Origin: Scytalidium lignicola
Lineage: Eukaryota > Ascomycota > Leotiomycetes
Reading direction: 5' to 3'
DNA length: 64,000 bases
NCBI GenBank assembly: GCA_002812745.2
Contig: NCSJ02000008.1
Location: 245,106 to 309,105 of the forward strand
Positions 36,727 through 49,130 of the stretch are shown here, in pieces (the first letter of the stretch is position 1; each line of letters starts with the position of its first letter). Both the position numbers and the translations under genes were made by a program. Below the pieces are notes generated by a model. That model was not told the DNA's origin, did no database searches, and saw only the letters and a list, made by a program, of their open reading frames with translations.

Positions 36727-37521
36727 TCAAGTAGAGCTTCTCCTCCTTATACTCCTCATAATAGTAGCCTGATACTGACTGACACAATAAGGCGGGGGCT
36801 TTGGTGTCTGGGCTGAATCGGATCCAACAGCCCAACCCAAACTTGGAGGACTTCGAGGTATATCGCTAGCATTATCCCAAGACAATGGATCCCACTGATC
36901 CTGGTCCAAGCTGCCCACAGTCATCAAGGCATTGTGCAGCGCTTCCAGATCACGCACACGCTGCGGATCTTCAACGCGTCGGTTCTCGTTCTCTATAAGG
37001 CACTCTTCTTCTTCAGGGCTATTAGACCCCATCCACACGGGACTAGAAGAACTCCACGGGAGATCGTCACCTAGACGGAATGTCGGTGGTGGTGGAGGGA
37101 GGGGGCGGTCTCTATAGGAGAAACTAACGGGTGCGCGGGGTGGTGTTGGTGTTATTGCTCTAGGAGGAGGTTCTAGACCATGGAGGTGGAATTGATCGTT
37201 CCGTTGTTGCTGCTGATATTGCGGTGGTGGTGGTGCGGATCTGCCTCGCCCGTCTCTGTTCCTCACACTCAACCTTCGCTCCCTCGCTTGAAGATGTAGC
37301 AACGATCGATCCGATACTTGGCTTTCAATCACCTCCCAAGGATAATTTGGTGCTGGAAGCTGAGGCCTGTCCTCCATCCTCCTGGATGAATATGTCCACG
37401 ATTTCGTGTGTGGTGGATCATTCTTGGAAAACGACACCCCGACTTCTAATTTCACGGACACGGCTGGTGGCCCCCAGCGTGCCGACAGCCTGTTAGGATG
37501 TCGCTGCCCCGACTCTCCCAT
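36727..37521 (-). CDS. Proline-rich disordered hypothetical protein
   Basis: This single-exon frame of 264 aa has no family I can name. Composition is strongly biased: proline tracts (PPPPQYQQQQ, RPLPPPPPTFRLG), many Arg/Ser and acidic Glu patches (NSPEEEECLIENENRR). The central part has RVRDLEALHNALMTVGSLDQ, which could form a short helix. There is no signal peptide or membrane segment. The start ATG precedes GESGQRHPNRLSARWG. The proline-rich motifs could be SH3 or WW ligands, but that is only inference from composition. The frame is long and uninterrupted for an AT-rich area and is much GC-richer than its surroundings, which supports a real gene. It is probably a lineage-restricted protein. 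Confidence 0.55.
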   Translation of the reverse strand: MGESGQRHPNRLSARWGPPAVSVKLEVGVSFSKNDPPHTKSWTYSSRRMEDRPQLPAPNYPWEVIESQVSDRSLLHLQARERRLSVRNRDGRGRSAPPPPQYQQQQRNDQFHLHGLEPPPRAITPTPPRAPVSFSYRDRPLPPPPPTFRLGDDLPWSSSSPVWMGSNSPEEEECLIENENRRVEDPQRVRDLEALHNALMTVGSLDQDQWDPLSWDNASDIPRSPPSLGWAVGSDSAQTPKPPPYCVSQYQATIMRSIRRRSST

Positions 37522-40500
37522 GGCTATCTATTTCTCTGATAAACTGCGCTCACTTTATTACCGTGTTTCTATAGTCACTTGGGTTACTGGAATGCCGAGA
37601 TTAGGGAAAGGCAATCGCATTCCAGAAAGTCAATAGGGTTGAAGGGATGTTTAGAAGGGCGGTTCGAGGCGCAAGAGACAAATACAGTAATGCCGGTCGA
37701 GAAGAGCGAGCCCAGGACATTTATCAACGGGAGAGTGACCGGAAACATAACCCAACTAGTTAATAAGCCTGGTTGACATAAGATGAGTGACGGGGATGGA
37801 CCGATGAAACGAACTAGCCGATGCCAGGAGTTAGACTCGAGGCAAAGTCTGCTGAGCCCTGCCTGGTCTTCATGATTGATGGGCAGGATTAGACACGGAG
37901 ATGGTCTTAGTCAGTGGATTGGACTAAGGGACCAGTACGGAGTCCGCCTGTTGGAGAAACATCGCCCCCGCCACGAGACAAGAGGCACGATGACAAGAAC
38001 AACCAGGCAAGGTTGACGGAATTGTGAGTTGGCGCGAGGGAAGGATTCTCATCCCTGGGGGCAGTGCTACAAGTTGACCGTAAAAGGAAATGTACGGCGT
38101 TACAAGGGCAAGTGCATCATAAGTGCAGTATTATTATTCAACCAGCAAAAACGCCCCGTATATTTCGTTGATACCATTATGCGCTGGTACAGCTTTGGCA
38201 CTTTGTCGGTGTTTTGTTCCTGAGATGGGCGCAAAAGAGCAGTAGAGCCTGAGGCCGAAAATGGAAAGAATGTAGCAGCAAAAGCGAGCAAGACCCGCTG
38301 TGGGTGAGCATCCTTTTCATTTACCGTACTATATTATTACTAATTATATACACCATCGCCGCCGTCAGAGGGACAAAATCAACCTGACTTCAGCACTACC
38401 GCCATACGCGACTACCGGTAATCAAAACCATCTATTTACGGCATCATCTCACCAGATGTGCAGAACAAAAAGGCTTACCACGTTGGACGTACACACTCTT
38501 TCTCGAAATTCAGAAACACGATCGAACACTAATCAATAGGATGATCTGACCATCTATTCCGACCCTGATTACCACTGTATTAATCTTGTAACCCAAGATT
38601 ATCTCAAAACTCGGATCTCACACAAACGCTTCCTTTCCTTCTCGCCCTCCTTCAGTTAGCCGCGAGTGGATCTCCTGCACGTATCGTTGCATCCGGGCCC
38701 AAGCCTGGGATACAGTAATACCGGTACCGTATCGTATTGTATGCGACTTCGGCGGCAGGCAGGATGGTGACCTTGGGCCTGGAATCAGCATTGGCCGTTG
38801 TTGCTTTTAATACGCTGCAATGCCCTCGTGCGCTTATTATCTGAGCAGATGTCTGTGCCTGAGGATGCAAAAGCCGAGGCTCATAATACCAAAATTATCA
38901 ATTAATGTCTGTTCTAGAAGGACAAGCAAGATAATGGAACGTGTCGCCTTTGCTGTGTCTGGAAATCAATTCCTCCTTGGCATGTCTCTCATGAAAGAGC
39001 AATAACGATAGCATCGTTTATAACATAATAGGGTCATCATTGATAACCCCTCATACTGAAGAAGAGGAAAGTCTACTCTGGAGAGGATCCAGTGAGTGGA
39101 GAATATTACATCAATTGCCAAAATCAACTAAGCTTTTCTAAGCTTTCCAAGCATACCAAAATAATACTGTAAAAAATAGGTGTGATCAGGCCAGCCTCTA
39201 CTCACCGATTCCACATACCGTACCTCGAGATCAGCAACTGCACATGGCGCTCTCCATTTAGAAATAGCTCGTAGTAAGACGACTGTCAACTTATTTAGCT
39301 CCATAGCCACTTTCCCCTCGCTTCTGGATGACGATGCAACACTTTGGCCCCTTTTTTACACGACAATTGTGGCGTTCCGGCACTTCAACGCAACTAAGCT
39401 CCACCACTATCTTGCCTCTCACATCAGCATTCCTCATAGTTAAACGCTCCGACCGACATCTAAACTCGTCAGACTATAAAATAGGATCTAAGACTTAAAT
39501 TCCCTCGACAAAATGCAACTCGATTGGCTTAACTTAACAATGATCCATTACTAAGTTGGAAAGTAAATCCGGAGGAATCCCCGGTTATATCTTCTTAGAC
39601 TGAAGGTATTATCTTGACAGTATTATCTTTCTTGGTCTTAGAGGATAGCCATATAATTCTCGGGATACCAACTATGGCTAATGAGTGTCATAGCTTTACA
39701 GCCGACATTTCGTCAGATATATGGCATATATAGTCAAGCGAGCTAGTTTTGCTAACGCCGTCTATACGGAGTGGAGATATATACAACACCTCGAGACCCG
39801 GCTCATGGCCTGATCCACAGTAGCTGTTTTATCTTGTGCTATCAGAGTTATTACCACCTCCCAACAATCACGTTATCTAAAACCCCAGAAACTTACGGTG
39901 AGTGTCAAATCATACTTCGCATAGTACCTTCAACGGACTCTTTCATATACCCATCCGGATTCTTGGAAGATGAAGGCCTAAGACCTAACTCTGCCCTGTC
40001 AATTGTATCCCATATCCGCAATAGCATACATATTTGTGAAATTGTATCATCACATCTGCATTAGTTGGTCTAGTACATGATTACTACTCTGGATGCAATC
40101 GCAATCCTCTTCTCGTACGCTTCTCCCTCTTACTCCACGTACGACCTAGCCTATTCCTTCCCTGCTACCAAGCATAACCTTTTGACCAAACCAACTACGA
40201 AAAGCATACCTTAAAGGCACAATTGCAGAAACAAGCCTCTAAGAATAGCATTCAGAGAACTCCAATCTCCAAGCTAGCGTGCCGAGCCAGTCATCATCGT
40301 CCAAGATCCACTTTCTTTCTCTGCAGGGACGGATCCACCTCTTGGAGATATGTCTCTCCGCAGTGTTAGGGATTTGAACCACGGGAACCTAATTAGATGA
40401 TCTACAAAAGAACTGTAGTCGATGTAGCATCTACCGCTACTACAGTACATAAATATATATGTCTCTTTTTTTTTTTGGCAAGGACGCCAGCATGACCTAT

Positions 40501-40716
40501 TGTACTGACACATATTACCACTCTCAAACGATCCTACGTTTCACCCGAGTGTGGAGTTGAACTTTTTTNAACTCAACTGATAGCCTCCTGGGTCCTAATG
40601 AACGGGTAGAGAAGAGGAGATAAGCACCGGCCGTATTACTACGTCCTGATAATTATATCGAGGGTCAGGCATTGATCGATGTACGCATCCTTGCAGCAAC
40701 AACTCTTTTTATATAG

Positions 40717-40741
40717 TTGCATTTGCATTTGCATTTGCATT
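40717..40741. repeat. TTGCAT hexamer tandem repeat
   Basis: Four perfect head-to-tail copies of TTGCAT occur here. ATGCAAAT-type octamers arise on the complementary strand. Nothing suggests a function beyond a microsatellite. Confidence 0.85.
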
Positions 40742-40981
40742 CACCCTGTTCAACTGACTACTCAGTACTCTTTTAAAGAAAGCTCAGAGAAGAATAGCGT
40801 AGTCTTCCTACGGAAATGCTTGAGTTGTATTCGATAATTAAGAGCAAAGCCCGTTTCTAATCTAATTTCCCCCCTTTTTTTCGAAAGAAAAAAATAGGGG
40901 AAGGGAAATAAGTTCAAAAGAATTGATTGTATTACCTGTTGTAATGATCTGATCTGATCCAACTATTTTCTTCAATGCAGT

Positions 40982-40982
<1 letters not shown>

Positions 40983-41013
<31 letters not shown>
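40983..41013. repeat. GAT trinucleotide microsatellite
   Basis: Ten consecutive GAT units occur in noncoding DNA, with further GATGA units just downstream. A length polymorphism between strains would be expected. Confidence 0.9.
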
Positions 41014-41396
41014 GCCGATGGTGAGATGATGAATAATCCAAATAGGGTTCTATAAATATCTAGGATGATCCTAACTACCCAATCTTTAAACGAGAAAAAA
41101 GAACTACTGTACTAAGAAAAGACGATTCTCCTCTAGGATGAGTAGGTAGGTGGTGTAAGCCTAGAGAATCGATAGGTTCTAGTAAAAATAGACAAGAATA
41201 ACCAACATAGAAAGGAAGGAAAGGGGGAAAAACAGATGTCCAATATAGGAAAAGAAGAAGAAAAAAAAAACTCCAGGGTATAATCAGTGTCTGTATCGAC
41301 AGTTTTTTTGTTGTTGCTCATCTTTCTTCATCCTCCCTCCTTTTATCCATTCACACAAATCTTCGCCCCTCCGCTAAAGGGAAAAAAAAGGAGAAA

Positions 41397-42647
41397 TCAC
41401 ACATCGTGGCTAACCTCCTTATCATGCGGTCTAACCACCTCTTCACCGCCAGCACAAGCACAACAACCAGTATTCTGCGCATCCACCTCCCAAAACTTCC
41501 TCTCCATATTCTTCCCCCTACACATCCCAACCAGATCAAATGGATCAAAGACGGTGAGTAACCAGAACCTGTTATCGTGGTACCCTGCTCCCTCGATCTC
41601 CGTGACGCCATCCGGAGCAAGATAGATTTTATTGTTTCGCGGTAGGTAACGCATTGGATGGCGGAAGTTGAGTAGGTAGGTGTTGATCACCATCAGCGTG
41701 GCCTCGAAGACATAGAAGAACCACTCATAGCGAAGGATCGGGGAGAAGGTGCTGGGGTCCGTGTCGGATGTGACGTGGATGCTGGAAGAGGAGTAGTATT
41801 CCACGGTTCGATAGATGGTGCGGACGCCGACTAGGCAGGTGGATGCGTACAAGGTGTGCAGGACGGCGGAGAGATTTTTGGGAAGTTGGTTTGCACGCTT
41901 GCATTTGAGGTGGTAGTGGCCGGCGAGGAGGAGGAAGAGGGAGAGGACGACAAGTTGGAGGATTAGAGATGCCTTGATGAGGGCTTTTCCTATATCTTGT
42001 TTGTGTTGGGGAAGACTTGAGTTGGCTGAGTAGGCTGCGCCGTTGCCAGTTAAAGCCTCGACGATACTGGAAAGGGCTCCGAATGTGGTTAGGACTCGGC
42101 CTGGGTGGATTGGAGAGTTGTATGGAACGTAGTACAGTATTCGAGAGAGCATGAGATAGTTGCTCAGCTCATAAAGTGGCCTATAAAGTAAGTTGAATTA
42201 GATCTCAGTGGTTCTTGCTTGTATTTTATCCGAGGAAGACTCTTCGCTACTTACGGTCCAGCATAGAGCATGACTATAGTTGCGATATAGATGTTGACGT
42301 TCGATTGCGAATAATAGGTGTAGTGGAAGGCCCCCACTTCACGTAGGATATAACCCACAACGAAGAGGGTGCCAGCCCAAGGAAGAAGGCCGCTGACCTT
42401 GAAGCTCTTGTATCGGCTTGAATATGTTAGAGAGAGATGCTTGACGAGCAATATTTATTTGGCTTGAACTTACATGCATTGGTACAGATGCGTGCAAGCA
42501 GAGATTGCAAACAGGACAGCAAACACGACGGGTGCTCCCTTGTTCGGGGCATAGAAATACAAACTGCCCTCCACTGGAGCAGGAGAGTTAGTGGTTGGAC
42601 TTCCAGAGCAGAAGAACGAGGTACATACCATACTTGCCGTTCTCCAT
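41397..42647 (-). CDS. Second RTA1-like seven-helix membrane protein (4 exons)
   Basis: This is a paralogue of the RTA1-like protein at 17.5-18.5 kb. Exons on the minus strand are 42647-42629 (19 nt), 42573-42474, 42416-42255 and 42180-41397. They give 354 aa with GT-AG junctions in matching phase. Helix 1 is GAPVVFAVLFAISACTHLYQ. Further family segments are FVVGYILREVGAF, IYIATIVMLYAGPPLYELSNY, VLTTFGALSSIVEALTGNGAAY, DIGKALIKASLILQLVVL, HTLYASTCLVGVRTIYRTVEYY and EWFFYVFEATLMVINTYLLNFRHP. The C-terminal cytosolic tail is longer than in the first paralogue, with a Cys pair (CCAC). A lipid-translocating or stress-export role is known for family members in yeast; the substrate here is unknown. 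It is isolated, flanked by two gene-poor blocks. Confidence 0.9.
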
Positions 42648-45600
42648 TTTCAAAGATCACGGGCGTTCGTCAACCCGATCCACCAGTGGCCTCGTTCTCC
42701 TATCGCAGGAAATGATCCCTCGAATGGCCTAATGCACTTCTTCTATCTCGATGATCTTGGATATGCTATATACTTAGAGCTGACTGGCTTATTTGTCTTG
42801 TCTATAGACAGCAAGAGATAAAGAGGCTCTTGCCTTTAGGTATCGTGTGATAGATTGAATGGATGAATGGACAAGATAAGGTCAAGGTAGGTTTCCTGGG
42901 CATATTATATAGACTCGAGGGATCACATGGATTGAATTAAGCACCCTACTGACAATAAGGCTACAGTTGTCTCGGCAGGTGGCCACAGCCAGGCCCTGAG
43001 CTTAGATCAAAACAGCGCTTCTTGATCCTTCCCCGTAAGAGGACCAATCCGCGAGGACAGAGGACAGAGGGGAAAATAAAGGCCGGCATCTAGAGAAATT
43101 TACTTGTGGTACCGGGCAAGGGACGGCTTTGGTGGCGCTGCAGAAGATTCGCGTGTTATGAGCTTATTAGGACTGCAGACCGCACGGAGAGTGTCCCAAG
43201 AAGCACGTAAGGAGCCTAGCAGGATGCGGAACGTGGCCCATCCTGCTCGCCATTGCTTCAACAAAGTGGGCGACGCCATAGACGCCAAGCGCGAAAGGAG
43301 ACAGAACGTTATGGGCTTCGGGATGGGATCAGAGAAGAATTGCTTGGTTTGCTGCCAGACTGTGGAGGCGGAGCAATGCCAGACGATCTCGTCAGGTAGT
43401 TCAGTCAGTCAGTCCTGGGGAATTCGTCGTGGAATCTCTCCAAATCCAAACGCATCTGCTGGGCGTTTTAGCACCGACAAGCTATTAAGTTAGTTACGGT
43501 GCGTGTGCCTTTTAGATAAGACGGAATAATAGCCATGCCGAAGAGCTGTGGAAACGAGGCTTTTTGCTTTTGGCATTTGGAGTCCGTTGAAGCTTGGGTT
43601 GAGCTGATTGGCTCCATCCAGTGGTTTAAGCAACGTCCATCGAGGCTATGCTACGTGCAATCTTCTTCTGGGGAAAGGATTTTTGAATCTCCATCCTCTC
43701 AAGTAATTACTACAAATTCAATAACAATATTCTCTCGTCTTAACTGGCGTAACTGGGTTGCTGAGGGTGCGCGGTTGTGCGTGCACGGGATGAGGGATCC
43801 AAGCCATCTTCTGCTCTCGTGAAATGGTTCCGCATTGGGAAAGGAGCAGCAAGCGACGTAATTAGCTAATCCAACTTTCATCAGCCGAGCACAAGGCTGA
43901 CTACATCCTTACATGCTATCCTGCATTCTATTGGCTCTTCTGCCCTCTTGGTCTTTTTCACGTAGTAATAGTGCTTTGGATCGATAATCTCTGCTTTGGG
44001 TCCAAGACAGATTTTCATTCGTTGACATCATACCAAGTGTTGAAGGATTCCTTTGTGTCTTGTGGTGCCAATCATGCCTCTAAATGACTATTAAACACTG
44101 CCTCATCCCTCATCGGTGGAAACGCCGTAACGCCGTGACGCCGTTGCACCTTACATGCCCGTGATATCTCCTAACAGCAGTTAACCCGGCTGCTAATCTA
44201 GACTATCGGGGGAAGAAACCAATTGGGTTATATTATTCGAGTTAACTCTATCTGCACTGTGATACAGCATTGCTTCTAGAAGTTCTTCCCAATCTCAATT
44301 ATCTTTGCCACCATTGATCGAGATAAGTATTTAGTGTATGGATCCTGCTAAGCCTCACTATCCAGCCGTGTCAATGATAGACTTATCACCTCATGTTGTA
44401 CAGAAGGGCCAGGTTGCAAAAACTTAAAGGAGAAGGAGACTAAGGGAAACGAACAACTTGGCTCCCCTCAGCTGACTTAGAGAAGCTTGAAATATCAGCA
44501 ACTACATCAACTGCATTTTTCTTAAGCAAAGCCCCATGTATGAACCTCATAAGATCACAAACCTGATTAAATCGAACGCTGCCACACTCTCTTACCTACC
44601 AACCCTTCTGCACGAGCAATCCCGAACACCCTCGACACCCAATATAACACTGCCACCACAGACGAAACTCCTTCAAAAATTTCAGAATTTTCGGTCTAAA
44701 GTTGCCGTGGTTGCTTATGCTTAATCCCTCCGAGAGGAATCAAGATCGACATTGGTACTAGAGTTCATTATATCTGGGGAATTATTCTCCAGACAACGAC
44801 AGGAAGTATGAGGCAGTGTTCCAGTAGTTCAATACTGACCACTCCATTGTGTGATGAGAATTGATCTCCACTTTTCCTCTCCTCACCATCATCTTGTCAA
44901 CCAATATACGATTTTATACCTGTGCTTGTAGCGTAGACCAATTATCATCTTTGAGAGGATACTTGGTTGTGGACGGTGCAGAGCACTGCCCCCTTCCAGA
45001 TCTTTATCTTATTGTGAAACAGATGAATGTTGAGAGAGAGAAATCACCAAGGCATCTCCAGAGGGATCAGATGAGTTCAAAGTGCCTCTCTTTATGAGTT
45101 CTTCATCAGTAAAGCAAATAACTTAGAACAGAACCCCACCCCCTGTCTTTCCATCTGCAACTTTAGAAATGCAAAAGTATTGATAAAGAGTATGCTAACA
45201 CCGCCACGAAGAATGCCATAGAAAGATTGGACAAAACAAGTTCGAGTTAGTTCTAATAGCGTAGAAGCATAGACTCCACTACCGAGAAGATACATAGACC
45301 AAGTCCTATAAACAGAAGAATTCCATAATTAACGATATTTAGCAGCGCTGGTACCATTCTTTTCTTTTCTTTTTTTTTGGCTTTACTGAGAAAAACTTGT
45401 ATCAATTGACATTAAAAAATATTTTGATACAGATAATTGATAATATTTAGCATCAGACTGCTTGCTGGATGCTGCTTATCCCCTTTTCAGCACATTGAAC
45501 ATGCCTATATGTCTAATTCATGTCAAAAGCAAGTCGCGCTAGATTTTCAATCCTCACCCCTCCCTCCGTCATTTGGATGGGCTCAAGATTTCTTGTAAGA

Positions 45601-46119
45601 TGGAGTAGAATCGGAATGGTATAAATAAAATGGGACTTACAGTAGGCTTCTGGATAGATGCTTTCGATAGAATCGGATGTACGGTAACAGTTGATTGCAA
45701 GTAATTTAAAAAAATCTCACAACCTTTCTTCTTTTTGGAATAACAATCCTTCTGTATTAATGGAAGAATTATTTAAACTCGTAGCTTATTAGTCGTTGGG
45801 ATTTAAACATATATGTGTGTATATATCTGTAGTCCAAAGGGGAGATTCAAACCCCTGCCGTATTGTTAGTGGGGTAAAAAGGAAAAAGGAATTCCCCTCA
45901 ATCGTCATCGTCATCTGTGGATTACTGTACAATAGCTAATTAACGAACCCCGCCATTGGGTGAGATTTCCATTTCACTTTTNCCATTTCATTATTTTAAA
46001 AAAANGAAGCCAGAAGAAATCTTCGATAACCTACAAATATTTTCTATCCATCGATTTTTTCTTCTTTCTCCTTTAAAATTAAATTGAAAGGAAAAGGAAA
46101 AGAAAGAAGAAGAAAAAAA
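42648..46119. other. Large gene-poor spacer (3.5 kb)
   Basis: No convincing gene was seen. An imperfect ACGCCGT tandem occurs at about 44121-44144, and ambiguous bases next to A/T runs occur at 45982 and 46005. Frames such as 43104-43493 and 43535-43822 have no domain features. The right end is a purine-rich leader (GAAAAGGAAAAGAAAG type) running into the ankyrin gene start. Confidence 0.5.
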
Positions 46120-46858
46120 ATGGCTCATCCTACTGATCCTGCGTCTCTGCCGGATGAAGCTATTGCGTTGGCGGGGAGGATGTATGATGCTGCTCGGGCG
46201 GGGCAGATGGATATCTTCGAGCAGGCTCTGCCGGTGGGATTGCCGCCGAATCTGACGAACGAGAAGGGGGATAGTCTTGTATGTGTTTTTTCCTTCCTTT
46301 ACCGTGTGACTTTATTCATATGACGAGATGGAACTTGAATGACAATTTGGAGATGAGGGGGGGATGATATGTAGTTGTAGTTGTAATTGTAGTTTTTTGC
46401 ATGCTCTGTTCTCTTTGAAAGATGGAAGTAGCTCATATAAAGGCATCTAACGGGTTTTAGATTATGTTGGCGGCATATTATGGCCATGCACCGCTTGTCA
46501 AGCTTCTCCTTCAACATGGCGCTGATCCGAACCGTCTCAATGATCGTGGACAATCCCCACTGGCGGGAGCAGTCTTCAAGAATGAAACCGAAGTGGTGGA
46601 GGTAAGTTGGGACTTTTCTTTTTCCCTTTCTCTGATTTCCTTCTTCACTAGATGTTAGTTCCAATTTTTGGACTAGGTGAGGTTTTTATGATTTTGGTTC
46701 GCTGAGAGAAGAACTTCTAGGCTCTACTTGAAGGAGGGGCTGATCCGGATCATGGCAATCCAAGTGCCATGGAAGCAGTGGCACTGTTTAAGCAGGAAGA
46801 GACGTGGAAAACGAAGTTTGAAAATGCGCCGGGAAGGGGGAAAGCTGCAGCAGCTTGA
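46120..46858 (+). CDS. Small ankyrin-repeat protein (3 exons)
   Basis: Exons 46120-46278, 46461-46601 and 46721-46858, all in phase 0, give 145 aa. An N-terminal helix (LAGRMYDAARAGQMDIFEQAL) precedes three ankyrin units. The first carries PPNLTNEKGDSL and IMLAAYYGHAPLVKLLLQ. The second has HGADPNRLNDRGQSPLAGAV and then FKNETEVVEALLEGGADPD. The third is a shortened repeat with NPSAMEAVALF. The protein is little more than the ankyrin stack plus a basic Gly/Ala tail, so it is likely a soluble binding protein. The phrases DRGQSPLAGAVFK and NEKGDSLIMLAAYYGH are very like small bacterial ankyrin proteins encoded beside catalase genes. The start at AAAATGG directly follows a purine-rich leader. The binding partner is unknown. 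Confidence 0.85.
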
Positions 46859-49130
46859 GGAAGATTATAGTAACTAGTTGGAGCTTCTTGTTTGGTACGT
46901 GTAATGGTTAATATGAAAATGTAGGATGTAAGTACTCTCTGTATGTCTGTATGTATGCTTGCTATGCCGTGGTATATTTTCCTTTACGGTACAGCTTGTT
47001 GTGTCTTGAGCACGTGAGACAGAATAGATGTGTACCAAGGTACCTTTTGCGCCTTGCCATTTATTCATTAACTTATCTGTTGGCAAGGGTCGAGGTGGCA
47101 AAGAAGTCATTTGTGTCGTGCAGCATCCCTTGAGCCTGCTGAAACGTTAGGAAGCGATCTTAAGCTGCAACAACTTGTCCCGACGAGCTGTTTTGGTGCT
47201 TGGAGGGTCGGTCTCAAGGTCTACCACAGTACTACGGTACAGAACTGAACTAAATACAGGAATAATCAAGATAATTATGCCCCTCCTTTGTTTGAGCACA
47301 ATCAGCGCAATCCAATTCAACCCCAATTCGTCTTGGCCTCGGAAAAGAGGCAAGCCAGCGCACACTTGCCATTGGCCGCCACCGCTACTGTAAGGGACAG
47401 CTCGCTTTGATGCAGGGCGAAAGGGGAGGGAAAAAGGGGGCGAAAAGACGTGCATCCACTGACCGTGCCCTTCCTCCCCCCCTTTTTTTTTTCAACAATC
47501 TGTACTGGAATAGAGGTTCGATGTTCCCACAACAATGCGCAAAGCACAGAAGGGATGATTGTCTGGTTCAGTAGAGTAGCAGAGTAGATACTGTATCAAC
47601 CCTTCGGGGGACTCAGCATGTCTCACCGCTTTTTTATGTCAACAGGTATGGAGTACAGTACCGTACAGAACCAATGTATAGTAGATGATAATGATCTGGA
47701 GATGCGGGAACCATTGCGGCAAGTCGCAGGGTTGGTTTGATTCTATTACAGTCTGTGGAATGGCGAATGCACTACGCCATTACTACCGTGCTGCTATTGT
47801 ACGCTTGGGACGATAACTTATGATGATTTGGCTGGTTGTTTCAGCAATTCTCCTCAGCTTTCCCCCCCCCCTCCCCCTGAAACTCCTCCCGTTGCTGCAC
47901 ACACGCTTGCTGGGCCAAAAGTGGAATCTTGCACCCATCAATCGCCAAGGGAACTGCGGCCGTTCCATGGTGTACAGTATGTACCGGTCATGTACGGACA
48001 GTTACTGTGCAACGGCTGAACGGGTACTAACTGACTGCACCTTTTTCCTTTTTCCTTCTTCCTTCCTTTTTTAATGATGGTGGTGGATGGGTGGATGGAT
48101 GGATAGACTGGTAGATGGCTTTGGAGTTTTGTGTGCTCACCGGGTCCGGAAAAAAGAGTTCTCGATCCCCAAGAGTCAGAGCCAGAGCCAGAGTCAGAAA
48201 GTAATAAATTAGTGAGAGCTTATCGTCGCGGACCGCGTGGTGGACATGGATGGGGGCTGGCTAATACTTAATTGATACTTACGAGATACATCCAGAAAGA
48301 AAGAGAAGAGACGCCCCAAAAAGAAATGCACGCAAGAGGCAGCATGGTGACAAACTCCGAGTTCCACTTCCACTTCCAGGTACAGAGTACAGTGTACAGT
48401 ATACAGTACAGTACAGTACATCCATCTATCTATCCATCCATCCATCCATACATCATCACTCGCGTGGCCACATATTGCTCTACTCTACTGTTTGAACTAT
48501 TATTTGTACGCTTGCTGTGTTGCTGTGTTGCTGTTTGTCCTCCTTCCTTTCTTAAATGAGAGCTTTCCCAAACGGGTCCTGGTGTCTGAGTTCCCCGGCC
48601 CATTTCAGGTACACACTTCCACTTCCACTTCCCATCCAAACGAATTCTTCCGCCAGGAACGCGACAAAGCTCCAACTCTCTCTCTATTTCTCTCTCTCTC
48701 TTTCCTTGAAAACCCTCATCAACCGGGATTTACTACTACGCCTCGACGACGGCATTGCCTCTCACGACGGTCCTTACCGAAAAAATTTCCCTGCTGTGCA
48801 CAACAATCTCGATCCTTTCTTGTCTTGGACTCCGCTCTACTCCACCTTGTAGCTAACTCGCGCATCTCCAAATCTTCTTCTGCCGACGTTTCTTGCCTCA
48901 CCTCGCATGCTGATTCCAGTCTATTTGGGTGCCAAACGCAATTGGAGCCGATTCCCTTTCAACCCTCGATCGAATGCCTCATCCTTGATCCCCGTTTTAC
49001 CCTAAGCACATTCTTTGGAAGCCCATATTTACAAGGGACTGACGGCTTGGATGGGGTTTGTGGATGCGCTGCTTGAAAGGTTTGGTGCTGGCCCCCCGGT
49101 CTACTGTAATATCTCGCGAAGCAGCTCCAG
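46859..49130. other. Long leader/promoter region of the Sec7 gene
   Basis: This 2.3-kb region has strong low complexity: pyrimidine runs (around 47480 and 47865-47890), GAGCCA units (48173-48197), and a GTACAGTAC cluster (47653-47661 and 48381-48420) directly followed by TCCA/TCTA tetranucleotides (48421-48450). A 194-codon frame at 48492-49076 is compositionally poor and read as leader. The region looks like the extended promoter of the large Sec7 gene. Confidence 0.5.
48381..48450. repeat. GTACAGTAC/TACAG cluster plus TCCA tetranucleotide repeat
   Basis: Overlapping TACAG-GTACAG-ATACAG units (48381-48420), including an exact GTACAGTAC at 48411-48419, run into a (TCCA)n/(TCTA)n microsatellite (48420-48450). 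Confidence 0.8.

Larger units (their letters stand above)
37522..41396. other. Large gene-poor spacer (3.9 kb)
   Basis: No convincing gene was seen. GC-richer sequence directly upstream of the proline-rich gene (37522-38050) gives way to AT-rich DNA with microsatellites (40717-40741, 40983-41013), pyrimidine/purine runs and an ambiguous base at 40569. A minus-strand tRNA-like B-box lies near 40368 (see findings). Confidence 0.5.

Noticed and set aside
45840..45890. Reverse-strand GGGTTTGAATC stretch resembling a tRNA T-arm
   Set aside because: The acceptor and anticodon arms do not form and the C of the TTC loop is missing; probably coincidence.
26741..46119. Possible secondary-metabolite cluster around the MFS transporter and RTA1-like gene
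   Set aside because: No synthase, oxidoreductase or pathway regulator is nearby; eIF2A and an ankyrin gene interrupt the region.
48492..49076. 194-codon frame upstream of the Sec7 gene
   Set aside because: It is low complexity with pyrimidine-run-derived Ser/Leu stretches, has no in-phase link to the Sec7 exon, and is read as 5' leader.
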